From CADEED01 sp039930985 (GTDB taxonomy: Bacteria > Pseudomonadota > Gammaproteobacteria > Steroidobacterales > Steroidobacteraceae): a stretch of 41,209 nt of DNA. The notes under the pieces are model-generated. The model was not told the origin of the DNA and made no database searches. It was given only the letters and a program-made list of their open reading frames with translations. Location: NCBI GenBank assembly GCA_039930985.1, contig JBDTSV010000177.1, positions 1 through 41,209 of the forward strand. The letters are read 5' to 3'. A program made the position numbers and the translations under genes. Within the stretch, counting starts at the first letter, position 1; each line of letters starts with the position of its first letter. Of this stretch, positions 8,174 to 17,537 are shown in pieces.

Positions 8174-9298
8174 ATGAACGCCGACCGGAATACGCCACGC
8201 AACATTTTGCTGGTTTCAGCCAGTCTCGAAGGCGGTGGCGCGGAGCGCCAGCTCGTACAGATGGCCAATTACTGGGCGGCCCAGGGCGTGCGCGTCACGC
8301 TTGCCACCTGGAGTGGCCGTGACGTGGCGGATTTCTACCGGGTCTCGGACGGCGTGCGCCGCGTGCACCTCGATACGGAAGATACGGGAACACCGCTGCG
8401 TGCCCTGCGGACTAGTTGGCGGCGCGTGGCGCGCTTGCGCGCCTTGCTCCGTGTTGAACGGCCCGATGCACTCGTCAGCTTCATCACCCAGAACAATGTG
8501 CTGGCCATTTCTGCCGCCGCGGGACTGCCACTGCGCGTGGTTGTATCGGAACGTGCCGACCCGGCGCATGACGTCACGGTGCGGCGCGGGTGGCGATTGC
8601 TGAGCCGGCTCGTCTATCTGCGTGCGGATCTCGTGGTTGCGCAGACCTATCGTGTTGCCGAATGGATTCAACGGCGCTACCGTGCGAAGGTCTCGGTGAT
8701 TCCGAACTCTCTGCGCGGGCTCGCGTCTCGAAATGAGAGTCGTGAGCCGTTGGTCTTGGCGGTGGGTCGCCTGACGCGCCAAAAGGGCTTCGACGTGCTG
8801 CTCGACGCCTTCGCGTTGTTGCACGACGAGTTTCCTCACTGGCAAGTTGCCGTATTGGGCGTGGGTCCTGAATACGCGACATTGCAGTCGCAGATCCATC
8901 GTCTCGGCCTCGACGGTCGCGTAACGCTGGCAGGCATTCACGCAGACATCGAGTCGTGGCTGGCGCGCGCTGGCATAGTGGTACAACCGTCGCGTTTCGA
9001 GGGGTTCCCAAACGTAGTACTCGAGGCGATGGGAATGGGCGCAGCGGTGATCAGCAGCGATTGTCCGGCGGGGCCATCGGAAATTATCGAAGACAATGTC
9101 GATGGCCGGCTGGTGCCGGTGGGAGACGTCGCTGCGCTGGCGGCTGCCATGCGCACGTTGATGCAGGATCCGATGGCGCGTGCACGGCTTGGTGACGCCG
9201 CGCGGTCGGTGCGCGAACGTTTCCATCCAGATCGAATCATGGCCCAGTGGGATCAGGCTTTGTTCCCGTCCGCGCCTTCGGAGGTAGTGAACGGATGA
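8174..9298 (+). CDS. GT4 family glycosyltransferase (PglH/PglJ-like)
   Basis: This 374-residue GT-B enzyme has the donor-binding GGGAERQ loop near the N-terminus, VGRLTRQKGFDVL at about 205, and the E-x7-E signature in RFEGFPNVVLEAM near 280. The stretch CPAGPSEII is typical of PglH/PglJ-type transferases, many of which use N-acetylgalactosamine-like donors. The ATG at 8174 is preferred to a TTG at 8138 because homology begins right after it (NILLVSASLEGGG). A 58-base gap separates it from the wzy-like gene, one of the few breaks in this operon. The stop overlaps the next ATG. Confidence 0.87.
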   Translation: MNADRNTPRNILLVSASLEGGGAERQLVQMANYWAAQGVRVTLATWSGRDVADFYRVSDGVRRVHLDTEDTGTPLRALRTSWRRVARLRALLRVERPDALVSFITQNNVLAISAAAGLPLRVVVSERADPAHDVTVRRGWRLLSRLVYLRADLVVAQTYRVAEWIQRRYRAKVSVIPNSLRGLASRNESREPLVLAVGRLTRQKGFDVLLDAFALLHDEFPHWQVAVLGVGPEYATLQSQIHRLGLDGRVTLAGIHADIESWLARAGIVVQPSRFEGFPNVVLEAMGMGAAVISSDCPAGPSEIIEDNVDGRLVPVGDVAALAAAMRTLMQDPMARARLGDAARSVRERFHPDRIMAQWDQALFPSAPSEVVNG

Positions 9299-10122
9299 GT
9301 GCCATTCAGGAGATCGAAGCCCGTCAACGTTTTAGTTTCGGTGAAAACTGGACCCGTTTCCTCCGCGAACTCGATGATCGTCGGATCAACGCGGCCGTCG
9401 ATTCGCTACGCGAGATGCTCAAGCTCGACTCGCTCGCCGGGCTGCGCTTTCTCGACATCGGATCGGGCTCGGGATTGTTCAGCCTGGCCGCTCGCCGCCT
9501 CGGTGCGCAGGTGACCTCTTTCGATTTCGATCCGAAGTCGGTGGCTTGCGCGCAGGAACTCAGGCAGCGCTATTTCCCGCGCGACCCACAGTGGCATATC
9601 GAGCAGGGTTCCGCCCTCGATGGAAACTTCATGCAGAGCTTCGGAGAATTCGATGTCGTCTACAGTTGGGGAGTGCTGCACCACACCGGTTCGATGTGGC
9701 TGGGTTTCGAAAATGCGCTCGCGCGTGTCGCGAAACATGGGCGCCTTTTCATAGCCATCTACAACGACCAGGGCGCGCAGTCGCGTCTCTGGTGGCTGGT
9801 CAAAACGTTCTACAACCGTTTGCCGCGCTGGTCACAGTCGGCCTTTGTCAAACTGGTCATGGGGACCATCCGCGCGCTCATGTCTTTGCGCCGCTTGTTC
9901 AGTGGATCGTCAGGCGCGCATTCCGTCATCCCGGAGCGAGGCATGAGCGACAAGTACGATGACATTGACTGGGTCGGCGGCTTCCCATTCGAGTTCGCCA
10001 CCTTCGAGCTGCTCGAAGCCTATTTCCGCGCGCGTGGGTTTACCTTGCTGAATTTCAAGCGCACTACCAGCTGGGGCTGCAACGAGCTCGTATTTCGCCG
10101 GGGAACGACGGCAGATGTCTAA
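9295..10122 (+). CDS. Class I SAM-dependent methyltransferase
   Basis: This 275-residue protein has motif I FLDIGSGSGLFS at about 53-64, an acidic end of strand 2 (SFDFDPKSV) and VVYSWGVLHHTG. The C-terminal 130 residues carry a basic, tryptophan-rich segment and WVGGFPFEFAT, seen in polysaccharide-cluster methyltransferases. It probably O-methylates a sugar hydroxyl, but the acceptor is unknown. ATG 9295 is chosen for the ATGA overlap with the GT4 gene. It overlaps the acyltransferase start by 8 bases. Confidence 0.85.
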   Translation: MSAIQEIEARQRFSFGENWTRFLRELDDRRINAAVDSLREMLKLDSLAGLRFLDIGSGSGLFSLAARRLGAQVTSFDFDPKSVACAQELRQRYFPRDPQWHIEQGSALDGNFMQSFGEFDVVYSWGVLHHTGSMWLGFENALARVAKHGRLFIAIYNDQGAQSRLWWLVKTFYNRLPRWSQSAFVKLVMGTIRALMSLRRLFSGSSGAHSVIPERGMSDKYDDIDWVGGFPFEFATFELLEAYFRARGFTLLNFKRTTSWGCNELVFRRGTTADV

Positions 10123-10699
10123 TGTCCGCGGAGTGGCGAAGCGGATCCTGCGCCCATTGTGGCGAAAACTCGTGGTATTGGGCTGCGTGGCGGGGTATCT
10201 GTTCACGCGGCTCCGCTTCGCAGGCCGGGCAGTGACGATTGGCACGGGAAGCTGGTGTTCCTTCCGAAGCTCGATTCAAGTGCGGGCGGGCGGGCGGATA
10301 AGCATCGGAAATCATTGCGAGATACATCCATATTCAATGTTGATCACTTACGGCGGAGAAATTCGCATCGGCGATCGGTGCAGCGTCAATCCGTTCACGA
10401 TGCTCTACGGGCACGGCGGACTGATCATCGGCAATGGCGTGCGCATTGCGGCACATGTGGTTGTCGTGTCTGCGAACCATGTGCCCGCGAGCGCGGCAGT
10501 GCCGCTGCACGCATCGGGCTTCACTCGCGAAGGCATCGTCATCGAGGATGACGTTTGGGTGGGTGCAGGCGTCCAGATTCTCGATGGTGTGACCATCGGC
10601 CGTGGCGCGATCGTTGGCGCCGGGTCAGTCGTGACGCGGTCGGTACCGCCCGGCGCGAAGGTCGCAGGCGTGCCGGCGCGCGAGATTGGGCATAAGTGA
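10115..10699 (+). CDS. Left-handed beta-helix (hexapeptide repeat) acyltransferase
   Basis: This 194-residue protein consists mainly of hexapeptide turns: ISIGNH, IRIGDR, LIIGNG, IVIEDD, VTIGRG and IVGAGS. A candidate catalytic His lies in SANHVP (about residue 127), and the family ending PPGAKVAGVPAREIG is present. Related proteins (WcaF/maltose O-acetyltransferase class) move acetyl from acetyl-CoA to a sugar hydroxyl. An N-terminal basic and hydrophobic stretch (about 5-32) may associate with the membrane. It lies between a methyltransferase and an AsnB gene, so acetylation of the same repeat unit is likely. Confidence 0.87.
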   Translation: MSNVRGVAKRILRPLWRKLVVLGCVAGYLFTRLRFAGRAVTIGTGSWCSFRSSIQVRAGGRISIGNHCEIHPYSMLITYGGEIRIGDRCSVNPFTMLYGHGGLIIGNGVRIAAHVVVVSANHVPASAAVPLHASGFTREGIVIEDDVWVGAGVQILDGVTIGRGAIVGAGSVVTRSVPPGAKVAGVPAREIGHK

Positions 10700-10715
10700 A
10701 CATTGAGTTTTCGAC

Positions 10716-12623
10716 ATGTGTGGATTGACCGGATTCCTGCGCGCTGGCGCCGCGCTCGGCGGCGACGCCGAGTCCATACTGCGCGGGCAGAATGCTAGCT
10801 TGGCGCATCGCGGCCCCGACAACGAAGGGCTGTGGATCGACGCGACCGGCGGCATTGCGCTAGGCCATCGCCGCCTGGCCATCATCGATTTGTCCGAAGC
10901 CGGAAAACAGCCCATGCGTTCCGCGTCGGGCCGGCTCGTCCTGGTTTACAACGGCGAGATCTACAACCACCTCGAGCTGCGTGCGGAGCTGCAAAACGTC
11001 GGCGCCGCGCCCGACTGGCGCGGGCACTCGGACACGGAAACCTTGCTGGCGGGTTTCGAGCACTGGGGCGTCGAAGGCACACTGCAGCGCGCCACCGGCA
11101 TGTTCGCAATCGCGCTCTGGAATCGCGCCGAGAGCACGCTCACGTTCGCGCGCGATCGCATGGGCGAGAAACCGTTGTTCTACGGCTGGCAGGGCGACAC
11201 GCTGCTGTTCGGATCCGAGCTCAAGGCGCTGCGCGCGCACCCGTCGTTTCGCGCGGAAATCGACCGCGGCGCGCTGGCCGCACTGCTTCGTTCCGGCTAC
11301 GTGTGCGCGCCGGCGTCTATCTACCACGGGATCCGCAAGCTGCCCGCCGGTTGCACGGTCGAGTTTACGTCCGCGATGGACGGGAGCAGGGAACCCGCGC
11401 CGCGTGCCTTCTGGTCCCTGCGTGAAGTGGCGTCGCGCGGGCTCGCGCATCCGTTCGAAGGAAGCGACGATGCGGCCATCGAGCGGCTCGACTTATTGCT
11501 GCGGGCCTCCGTCCAAAGGCAGACGATTTCTGACGTGCCGCTCGGCGCGTTTCTGTCTGGCGGTATCGATTCGACCACCGTGGTGGCGATGCTGCAGGCG
11601 CAATCTTCGCAGCGAGTCCGCACGTTCACGATTGGATTTCAGGAAGCGGAGTTCGACGAAGCCCGGCATGCCGCGCAGGTGGCGCGCCACCTCGGCACGG
11701 ATCATGCCGAGCTCCACGTGAGAGCCACCGATGCGCTGAACGTCATCCCGCAGTTGTCCGCGATGTACGACGAGCCGTTCGGCGACAGCTCGGCCATCCC
11801 CACGCATCTCGTCGCCCGCTTCGCGCGCAAGCAGGTGACCGTGTGCCTGTCCGGTGACGGCGGCGATGAACTGTTCGGCGGCTACACGCGTTACCAGGGC
11901 ACGGCCGATCTGTGGCGGCAGTTGCGCCGCATCCCGGGGCCCGCGCGCCGGCTGATTTCGAGCGGCTATGGCCTGCTGGCGCGCGACTACCGTGGGCAGC
12001 GGATGGCCCGCTATCTGGCGGCCCGCGATGCCGACCAGGTGTATGCAGTCAAGACCGCGTTGTGGCCGCACGCCAACCGCGTGGTCCGCTGTGCCGGTGA
12101 GTGGCCCGCCGCATTCGCGCCGCTCGCCAGCGACGACTTGTTCGCGCGCATGATGTACGGCGACGCCATGACCTATCTACCCGACGACATTCTCGCCAAG
12201 GTGGATCGCGCCGCCATGGCCGTGAGCCTGGAAACCCGCATTCCGCTGCTCGACCCCGCGGTCGTGGCGTTTGCCTGGAGTCTGCCGGCGCACATGAAGG
12301 TGCGCGACGGACGCGCCAAGTGGCTTCTTCGCCGCGTGTTGGCGCGCTACGTCCCCGAGTCCCTCATCGAGCGGCCCAAGATGGGTTTTGGCATTCCGGT
12401 CGGTGCCTGGATGCGCGATGCATTGCGCCCCTGGGTGGAAGATCTGCTCGGCGCGGCACGCCTGGAACGAGAAGGCTTTTTCGATGCCGCGGCGGTGCGC
12501 GCGCTCTGGGCGGCGCATCTTTCGGGAGCTGAAGACGCGGCGGATACGCTGTGGCCGGTACTCATGTTCCAGAGCTGGCTAGCAACCGCTCAAGCCACAC
12601 CATCGACCGCCGTCGCGGCCTGA
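10716..12623 (+). CDS. asnB: AsnB-type glutamine amidotransferase, copy 1
   Basis: This 635-residue protein starts with MCGLTG; after Met removal Cys2 is the nucleophile that frees ammonia from glutamine. The N-terminal Ntn domain has LAHRGPDNEG and YNGEIYN. The synthetase domain has the ATP pyrophosphate loop FLSGGIDSTT near 285, SGDGGDELFGGY and the substrate-side stretch KVDRAAMAVSLETRIPLLD. Real asparagine synthetase B is shorter (about 550 residues), and members of this length in glycan loci are thought to amidate sugar carboxylates. It lies 16 bases after the acyltransferase and before a GT4 gene. Amidation of a uronic or nonulosonic acid is the favoured role, by context only. Confidence 0.86.
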   Translation: MCGLTGFLRAGAALGGDAESILRGQNASLAHRGPDNEGLWIDATGGIALGHRRLAIIDLSEAGKQPMRSASGRLVLVYNGEIYNHLELRAELQNVGAAPDWRGHSDTETLLAGFEHWGVEGTLQRATGMFAIALWNRAESTLTFARDRMGEKPLFYGWQGDTLLFGSELKALRAHPSFRAEIDRGALAALLRSGYVCAPASIYHGIRKLPAGCTVEFTSAMDGSREPAPRAFWSLREVASRGLAHPFEGSDDAAIERLDLLLRASVQRQTISDVPLGAFLSGGIDSTTVVAMLQAQSSQRVRTFTIGFQEAEFDEARHAAQVARHLGTDHAELHVRATDALNVIPQLSAMYDEPFGDSSAIPTHLVARFARKQVTVCLSGDGGDELFGGYTRYQGTADLWRQLRRIPGPARRLISSGYGLLARDYRGQRMARYLAARDADQVYAVKTALWPHANRVVRCAGEWPAAFAPLASDDLFARMMYGDAMTYLPDDILAKVDRAAMAVSLETRIPLLDPAVVAFAWSLPAHMKVRDGRAKWLLRRVLARYVPESLIERPKMGFGIPVGAWMRDALRPWVEDLLGAARLEREGFFDAAAVRALWAAHLSGAEDAADTLWPVLMFQSWLATAQATPSTAVAA

Positions 12624-12643
12624 AACATTCAGCGGATTAGTTA

Positions 12644-13762
12644 GTGCCTCGGCCCCGCATCGCCCTGTTTCTTCCTTCGCTGGTCGGCGGTGGTGCCGAA
12701 CGCGTGTTCGTGGAGCTGGCCAACCAGTTCGCGGCCGAAGGTCTGTCCGTCGACCTCGTGCTCGCTCATGCGGATGGTCCGTTCATGAGCGAAGTGAGGA
12801 CTCCGGTGCGCATCATCGATCTGAAATCCTCGGGCGTGGCGCGTTCGATGCCCGGGCTCGCGCGATATCTGCGGCGCGAACGTCCCGCTGCGCTGCTGTC
12901 GGCGCTCGAACACGCGAACATCGTGGCGCTCGCCGCGCGTTGCCTGGCTTTCACCGGGACTCGCAACGTGGTGTCCACGCGCGGCGTTCCGACCATGCTT
13001 GGGCACGAGGCGGCGGACAGTGCGCCGTGGGTGCTTCGGGCCGCGCGCGTGGCCTACCACTTCGCGAACGCGATCATCGCCAACTCGAACGGTGTGGCCG
13101 ACGACATGGCACGTCATCTGCATCTGCAGCGAGAGCGCATCGAAGTCATCTACAACCCGCTAGATCTCGTGAAGATCGAGCAGATGGCAAAAGCGCCTTT
13201 GGACCACGCGTTCTGCGCGCCGGGCGCGCCGCCGCTCATCCTGAGCGTAGGGCGCTTCTCGCCGCTCAAGGATTTCGCGACGCTGGTGGGTGCTTTTGCG
13301 CGCCTACGCGCGACGCGCGAATGCCGCCTCGTGATCCTGGGCGACGGCCCGGAAAAGGCGGGTATCGAGGAGCTCGTGGCCACGCTCGGCATCACGCGAG
13401 ACGTCGATCTGCCGGGCTTCGACGCCAACCCCTATGCGTGGATGAGCGGCGCTTCCGTGGTCGTGAGTTCGTCGCTCTCCGAAGGCTGCCCCAACGCGTT
13501 GATGCAGGCGCTGGCCTGTGGCACGGCGGTCGTGAGTACCGATGCGGTAGGAGGCTCGGCAGAGATTCTCGAGGGCGGCAAATGGGGCCGCCTCGTGCCG
13601 GTAGGCGATCCGGCGGCGATGGCTGCGGCGCTGGCCGCCACGCTCGACGACCGCGAGCATCCGGATGTACGGGCTCGCGCCCGCGACTTCGCGCTGCCGC
13701 GCGTGGCCCGCGACTATCTATCCGTCCTGCTGCCGCGCGACTACGCGCGTGGAGCCGCCTGA
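12644..13762 (+). CDS. GT4 family glycosyltransferase
   Basis: This 372-residue GT-B enzyme has GGGAERVFVELA at about 14-25, a middle hinge ANSNGVADDMA, VGRFSPLKDF and the E-x7-E element in SEGCPNALMQAL. In that last motif the second Glu is replaced (EGCPNALMQ), a variation found in several active GT4 enzymes. It starts at GTG 12644 with no clear Shine-Dalgarno sequence; no better start is available before the homology begins. The stop is directly followed by the ATG of the second AsnB gene, so translation is probably coupled. Confidence 0.85.
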   Translation: MPRPRIALFLPSLVGGGAERVFVELANQFAAEGLSVDLVLAHADGPFMSEVRTPVRIIDLKSSGVARSMPGLARYLRRERPAALLSALEHANIVALAARCLAFTGTRNVVSTRGVPTMLGHEAADSAPWVLRAARVAYHFANAIIANSNGVADDMARHLHLQRERIEVIYNPLDLVKIEQMAKAPLDHAFCAPGAPPLILSVGRFSPLKDFATLVGAFARLRATRECRLVILGDGPEKAGIEELVATLGITRDVDLPGFDANPYAWMSGASVVVSSSLSEGCPNALMQALACGTAVVSTDAVGGSAEILEGGKWGRLVPVGDPAAMAAALAATLDDREHPDVRARARDFALPRVARDYLSVLLPRDYARGAA

Positions 13763-15661
13763 ATGTGCGGCATAGCAGGACTCGCGTTGCGGAGTGACGC
13801 AGCGCTTGCCGGCGCCGGCGAACGTGTGGCCGCGGCCGTTAAGGCACTGCGGCATCGCGGCCCGGACGCGCAGGGGCAGTGGGACGGTGGGCGCGTGTTG
13901 TTAGGGCACGCCCGCCTGAGCATCATTGATCTTTCGACGCTGGGCAGCCAGCCGATGCACAGCACCGACGGCCGTTACGCGCTGTCGTACAACGGCGAGG
14001 TGTACAACTTCCGCGAACTCATCGCCGCCGATGGTCTGAACGGCCTGCGCTCGGCATCGGACACCGAAGTGGTTCTGCGCCTCTTCGAGAAGCAGGGCGT
14101 GGCGTCGCTGGCGCGGCTCAACGGCATGTTCGCGTTCGCAATTCACGATCGCACGGCCAATAAACTGTGGCTGGTGCGCGATCGCCTGGGCATCAAACCG
14201 CTGTATTTCTCGTTCGATGCCGGGCGCCTCGCGTTCGGCTCGGAGATCAAGGCCATTCACACGCTGCGCGGCAGCCGTCCCGTGTGTGCCGTCCAGTCCC
14301 TGCACGAGTGGCTGTACTACGGCAACCCGCTCGGCGCGAACACTCTGCACGCGGGCATCGAACAACTGTTGCCGGGCCACTATCTCGAGCTCGATCTCGA
14401 CAGGTTTGCGCATTCGATCCGGCCGTACTGGTCGCTGGCGGACCAGGCGCGGCGCGTGCCCGGCGTTGATCTCGATCAGGCTTCGCTCGTCGGCGAAACC
14501 CGACGGCTGCTAAGCCAGGCGGTGCGCCGCCAGCTCGTCGCAGATGTTCCGGTCGGCCTGTTCCTCTCGGGAGGCGTGGACTCGAGCGCGCTCGCGGCGT
14601 TTGCCACGCGTCACCATGCCGGCAAGCTGGCTACCTACTCAGCGGGCTTCGATTTCCAGTCCGGCGAGGGCGAACTACCCAGGGCACGGCGCGTCGCCGC
14701 GCATTTCGGCACCGACCACCACGAGATCCACATCAAGGGTGGGGATGTCGCCGAACTTGTCGAAACCCTGGTATTCCACCACGACATGCCATTCGGTGAC
14801 GCGGCCAATATTCCGCTGGCGCTGATGGCACGCCAGCTCGGCGGCCACATCAAGGTGGTGCTCCAGGGCGACGGCGGTGATGAATTGTTCGGCGGCTACA
14901 GCCGGACCCTGACGCTTTCGCGTTACCGGCTGCTGCATGTGCTGGCGCGGGTTCTCCAGCACGTGCAGTCGCTGACACCGAAAAATGCGTTCCATTACAG
15001 GGCGCGGCGCTATCTACGCGCGCTGGCCGCTCCCGATCTCGCCGCCTCGATGGCGCTGCTGCTCACGTCGGAAGATCGCAGTCTCGACCCGGCGGCGATT
15101 TTCGCCGCGCCGCTACGCGCCCGCGTGGAGGAGAACGACCCGTTTGCGCGCCACCGCGAAGTACTCGGCCGATTCGCGGGCTTCGATCGCATGAACCAGA
15201 TGTCGTTCATGGACCTGCTGATTACGCTGCCCGACACCTTTCTCGAGAAGGTAGACCGGTCGACGATGGCTGCAAGCCTCGAAGTTCGGGTGCCGTTCCT
15301 CGATCACGACCTCGTGGACTTCGCCGTGAGCCTTCCCGGAGCGGCGAAGACCCCGGGCGGCCGAAAAAAATGGCTGCTGAAAGCTGCGCTCGAAGGCATA
15401 GTGCCGGCCGAAGTGCTGCAGGGCCCCAAGACGGGTCTCGAAGTGCCGTATGGGCGATGGCTGCAGGGCGCGTTACGGCCGCTGTTTTTCGATCACCTGG
15501 CTAAGTTCACGCGCCGCCACCCGGCGGTGCTCGACGAAGCCCAAGTGCGCCGCCTTCACGCGAACACAGCAGCAGGCGGCAAAGACGACTCTTATATGTT
15601 GTGGAAGGTTTTGAATTTCATGATTTGGGCCAACAATTCCGATGTCGAATTCCAGTACTGA
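13763..15661 (+). CDS. asnB: AsnB-type glutamine amidotransferase, copy 2
   Basis: This 632-residue protein has MCGIAG (Cys2 nucleophile), LRHRGPDAQG, YNGEVYNF and SDTEVVLRLF in the glutaminase half. FLSGGVDSSALAAF, QGDGGDELFGGY and KVDRSTMAASLEVRVPFLDH make up the synthetase half. All expected catalytic elements are present. It is clearly different from copy 1: FHHDMPFGDAANIPL replaces the corresponding YDEPFGDSSAIPT segment, so the acceptor may differ. The start abuts the stop of the GT4 gene. The last 20 bases overlap the next methyltransferase. Confidence 0.86.
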   Translation: MCGIAGLALRSDAALAGAGERVAAAVKALRHRGPDAQGQWDGGRVLLGHARLSIIDLSTLGSQPMHSTDGRYALSYNGEVYNFRELIAADGLNGLRSASDTEVVLRLFEKQGVASLARLNGMFAFAIHDRTANKLWLVRDRLGIKPLYFSFDAGRLAFGSEIKAIHTLRGSRPVCAVQSLHEWLYYGNPLGANTLHAGIEQLLPGHYLELDLDRFAHSIRPYWSLADQARRVPGVDLDQASLVGETRRLLSQAVRRQLVADVPVGLFLSGGVDSSALAAFATRHHAGKLATYSAGFDFQSGEGELPRARRVAAHFGTDHHEIHIKGGDVAELVETLVFHHDMPFGDAANIPLALMARQLGGHIKVVLQGDGGDELFGGYSRTLTLSRYRLLHVLARVLQHVQSLTPKNAFHYRARRYLRALAAPDLAASMALLLTSEDRSLDPAAIFAAPLRARVEENDPFARHREVLGRFAGFDRMNQMSFMDLLITLPDTFLEKVDRSTMAASLEVRVPFLDHDLVDFAVSLPGAAKTPGGRKKWLLKAALEGIVPAEVLQGPKTGLEVPYGRWLQGALRPLFFDHLAKFTRRHPAVLDEAQVRRLHANTAAGGKDDSYMLWKVLNFMIWANNSDVEFQY

Positions 15662-16634
15662 TTTTCCGCCGCTGGTCTGTCCGCAGGACCGCAAGGCGCT
15701 GAGCGACGTGGACGGGGCGCAGCTCGCGTGCGCAGCGGGTCATCGCTTCGAGGTGCGTGCGGGTATCCCACGCATGGTGCCACCCGAGAACAACTACGCC
15801 GAGGCCTTCGGGCTGCAGTGGCAGCAATATCGGATCACGCAACTCGATTCGTATACCAAGACGAATCTCACCCGCGACCGGCTGCGCCGCTGCACGGGCG
15901 AGGCACTGTGGGCGCGCCTCATGGATCCCGCCGAGAACCTGCAGGTGCTCGAAGCCGGTTGCGGAGCGGGCCGTTTCACCGAGGTCCTGCTCAAGCTACC
16001 CGGCGCGCGCGTCACCTCGACTGACCTGAGTTCCGCGGTCGATCCCAACCAGGACAACTTCCCGCAATCCGACCGGCACCGCATCATCCAGTGCGACATC
16101 GGGCAGTTTCCGTTTCCACCCGGCAGCTTTGACGTCGTGGTGTGTCTCGGCGTAGTGCAGCACACGCAGAATTCGGAACGTACGATCGCGAACCTCTATT
16201 CGCAGGTGAAGCCGGGCGGGTCGCTGGTCATCGATCACTACCCGGCAAACCTGTCTCACTACACGCGCTTCGGCGACATGGTGCTCCGGCCGATCCTGAA
16301 GCGCCTGTCACCGCAGCGGGGCATTGCCGCCACCAAGATACTGACGCGCTGGTTGTTTCCGCTGCATCGCGCGGTTCGCAACATTGCGCCGGCACGCATG
16401 CTGCTATCGCGGGTGTCTCCGCTGCTCACGTACTATCATGCGTTTCCCGAGCTCGACGAGAAGCTGCAATACGAATGGGCCGAGCTCGATACGCACGATG
16501 GGCTGACAGACTGGTTCAAACACGTGCGCACACCTCGACAGATCCGGCGCGCGCTCGAGTCGCTCGGGGCCACCGGCATCTCGGTCGCGCTCGGCGGCAA
16601 TGGCGTCGAAGCTCACTGTGTAAAGCCATCGTAA
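15642..16634 (+). CDS. SAM-dependent methyltransferase with Trm112-like N-terminal domain
   Basis: This 330-residue protein opens with a Trm112-like segment (LVCPQDRKAL, then CAAGHRFEVRAGIPRMVP, about 11-48). The class I SAM domain has VLEAGCGAGRFTEVL near 103 and VVCLGVVQHTQN. Such two-part proteins are common in glycan loci and methylate sugars, although the acceptor is not known. The short N-terminal domain has only two cysteines visible, so it may not bind zinc. The ATG at 15642 lies inside the end of asnB copy 2, which suggests coupled translation. Confidence 0.83.
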   Translation: MSNSSTDFPPLVCPQDRKALSDVDGAQLACAAGHRFEVRAGIPRMVPPENNYAEAFGLQWQQYRITQLDSYTKTNLTRDRLRRCTGEALWARLMDPAENLQVLEAGCGAGRFTEVLLKLPGARVTSTDLSSAVDPNQDNFPQSDRHRIIQCDIGQFPFPPGSFDVVVCLGVVQHTQNSERTIANLYSQVKPGGSLVIDHYPANLSHYTRFGDMVLRPILKRLSPQRGIAATKILTRWLFPLHRAVRNIAPARMLLSRVSPLLTYYHAFPELDEKLQYEWAELDTHDGLTDWFKHVRTPRQIRRALESLGATGISVALGGNGVEAHCVKPS

Positions 16635-16659
16635 GATTCAGAAGTTGGAGAGAAGTGCC

Positions 16660-17532
16660 ATGGGTTTAAGCGTAGAAGAACTGAACAAACATCTCGACGA
16701 CATGTCGCAGATTCCGAATGAGCGCTGGATCGACGGTCTCGATGAGCGCAAGCGCAAGGAACTCGAGTTCCACGACATGCATCGGGATCCGCAGACCAAA
16801 ACCCAGCATGACGCCGACACCTTCGAGAAGCTGTACGGCAACTACAAGTACTACAACACGACACGTCTCTCGACCGAGCACGTGGACAACTGGATCAAGC
16901 TGCGGGCTCCCGGCAAAATCGTGCTCGACTACGCCTGTGGCGATGGCAAGATGGCCATCGATGCGGCGAAGGCCGGCGCCAAGCTGGCTATCGGCATCGA
17001 CATCAGCAAGGTGTCGGTCGACAACGCCACGGCGGCCGCCGCCAAGGCTGGCGTGGGCGATCGTTGCCGCTTCGTACAGGCCGACGCGGAGAACACGCAT
17101 CTCCCCAATGATGCGGTGGATGTGGTGCTGTGCAATGGCATGCTGCATCACCTCGATCTGTCGTATGCCTTTCCGGAGCTGCGCCGGGTCATGGCGCCGG
17201 GGGCGGTGTTGCTGGCGGTCGAGGCGCTCGACTACAACCCGGCCATCAAACTCTATCGGATGCTGACGCCCGCCATGCGCACCGAGTGGGAGGCCGCGCA
17301 CATCCTGAGCCTCAAGGACGTGCGCTTCGCCAAAAGATTTTTTGAAGTCGGCGAAGTACGCTACTGGCACCTGAGCAGCCCGGTCGCCGCCAACATGCCA
17401 GCGCTCCTGCCACTGCTCAACTCGGTAGATAGCCTGCTGACCCGCATCCCGTTGATGAAGCTGATGGCTTGGATCTTCACTTTCGAACTCTGGAAGAAAG
17501 CGCCCAGCGCCCATAAATCCGCCGCCGCCTGA
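16660..17532 (+). CDS. Class I SAM-dependent methyltransferase
   Basis: This 290-residue protein has a charged N-terminal helix region, then FEKLYGNYKYYNTTRLS, motif I VLDYACGDGKMAIDAA near 90 and VLCNGMLHHLDLS. The distal part has hydrophobic stretches (PALLPLLNSVDSLL and LMAWIFTFELW) that may contact the membrane-bound lipid intermediate. ATG 16660 follows GGAGAGAAG by a few bases, a good ribosome binding site; the TTG 15 bases earlier is less likely. The gap of 25 bases after the previous gene carries nothing else. The function is presumed sugar O-methylation. Confidence 0.83.
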   Translation: MGLSVEELNKHLDDMSQIPNERWIDGLDERKRKELEFHDMHRDPQTKTQHDADTFEKLYGNYKYYNTTRLSTEHVDNWIKLRAPGKIVLDYACGDGKMAIDAAKAGAKLAIGIDISKVSVDNATAAAAKAGVGDRCRFVQADAENTHLPNDAVDVVLCNGMLHHLDLSYAFPELRRVMAPGAVLLAVEALDYNPAIKLYRMLTPAMRTEWEAAHILSLKDVRFAKRFFEVGEVRYWHLSSPVAANMPALLPLLNSVDSLLTRIPLMKLMAWIFTFELWKKAPSAHKSAAA

Positions 17533-17537
17533 GGACG

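Noticed and set aside
8216..9226. - strand open frame of 336 codons
   Set aside because: It is antisense to a clear GT4 gene whose motifs are all intact.
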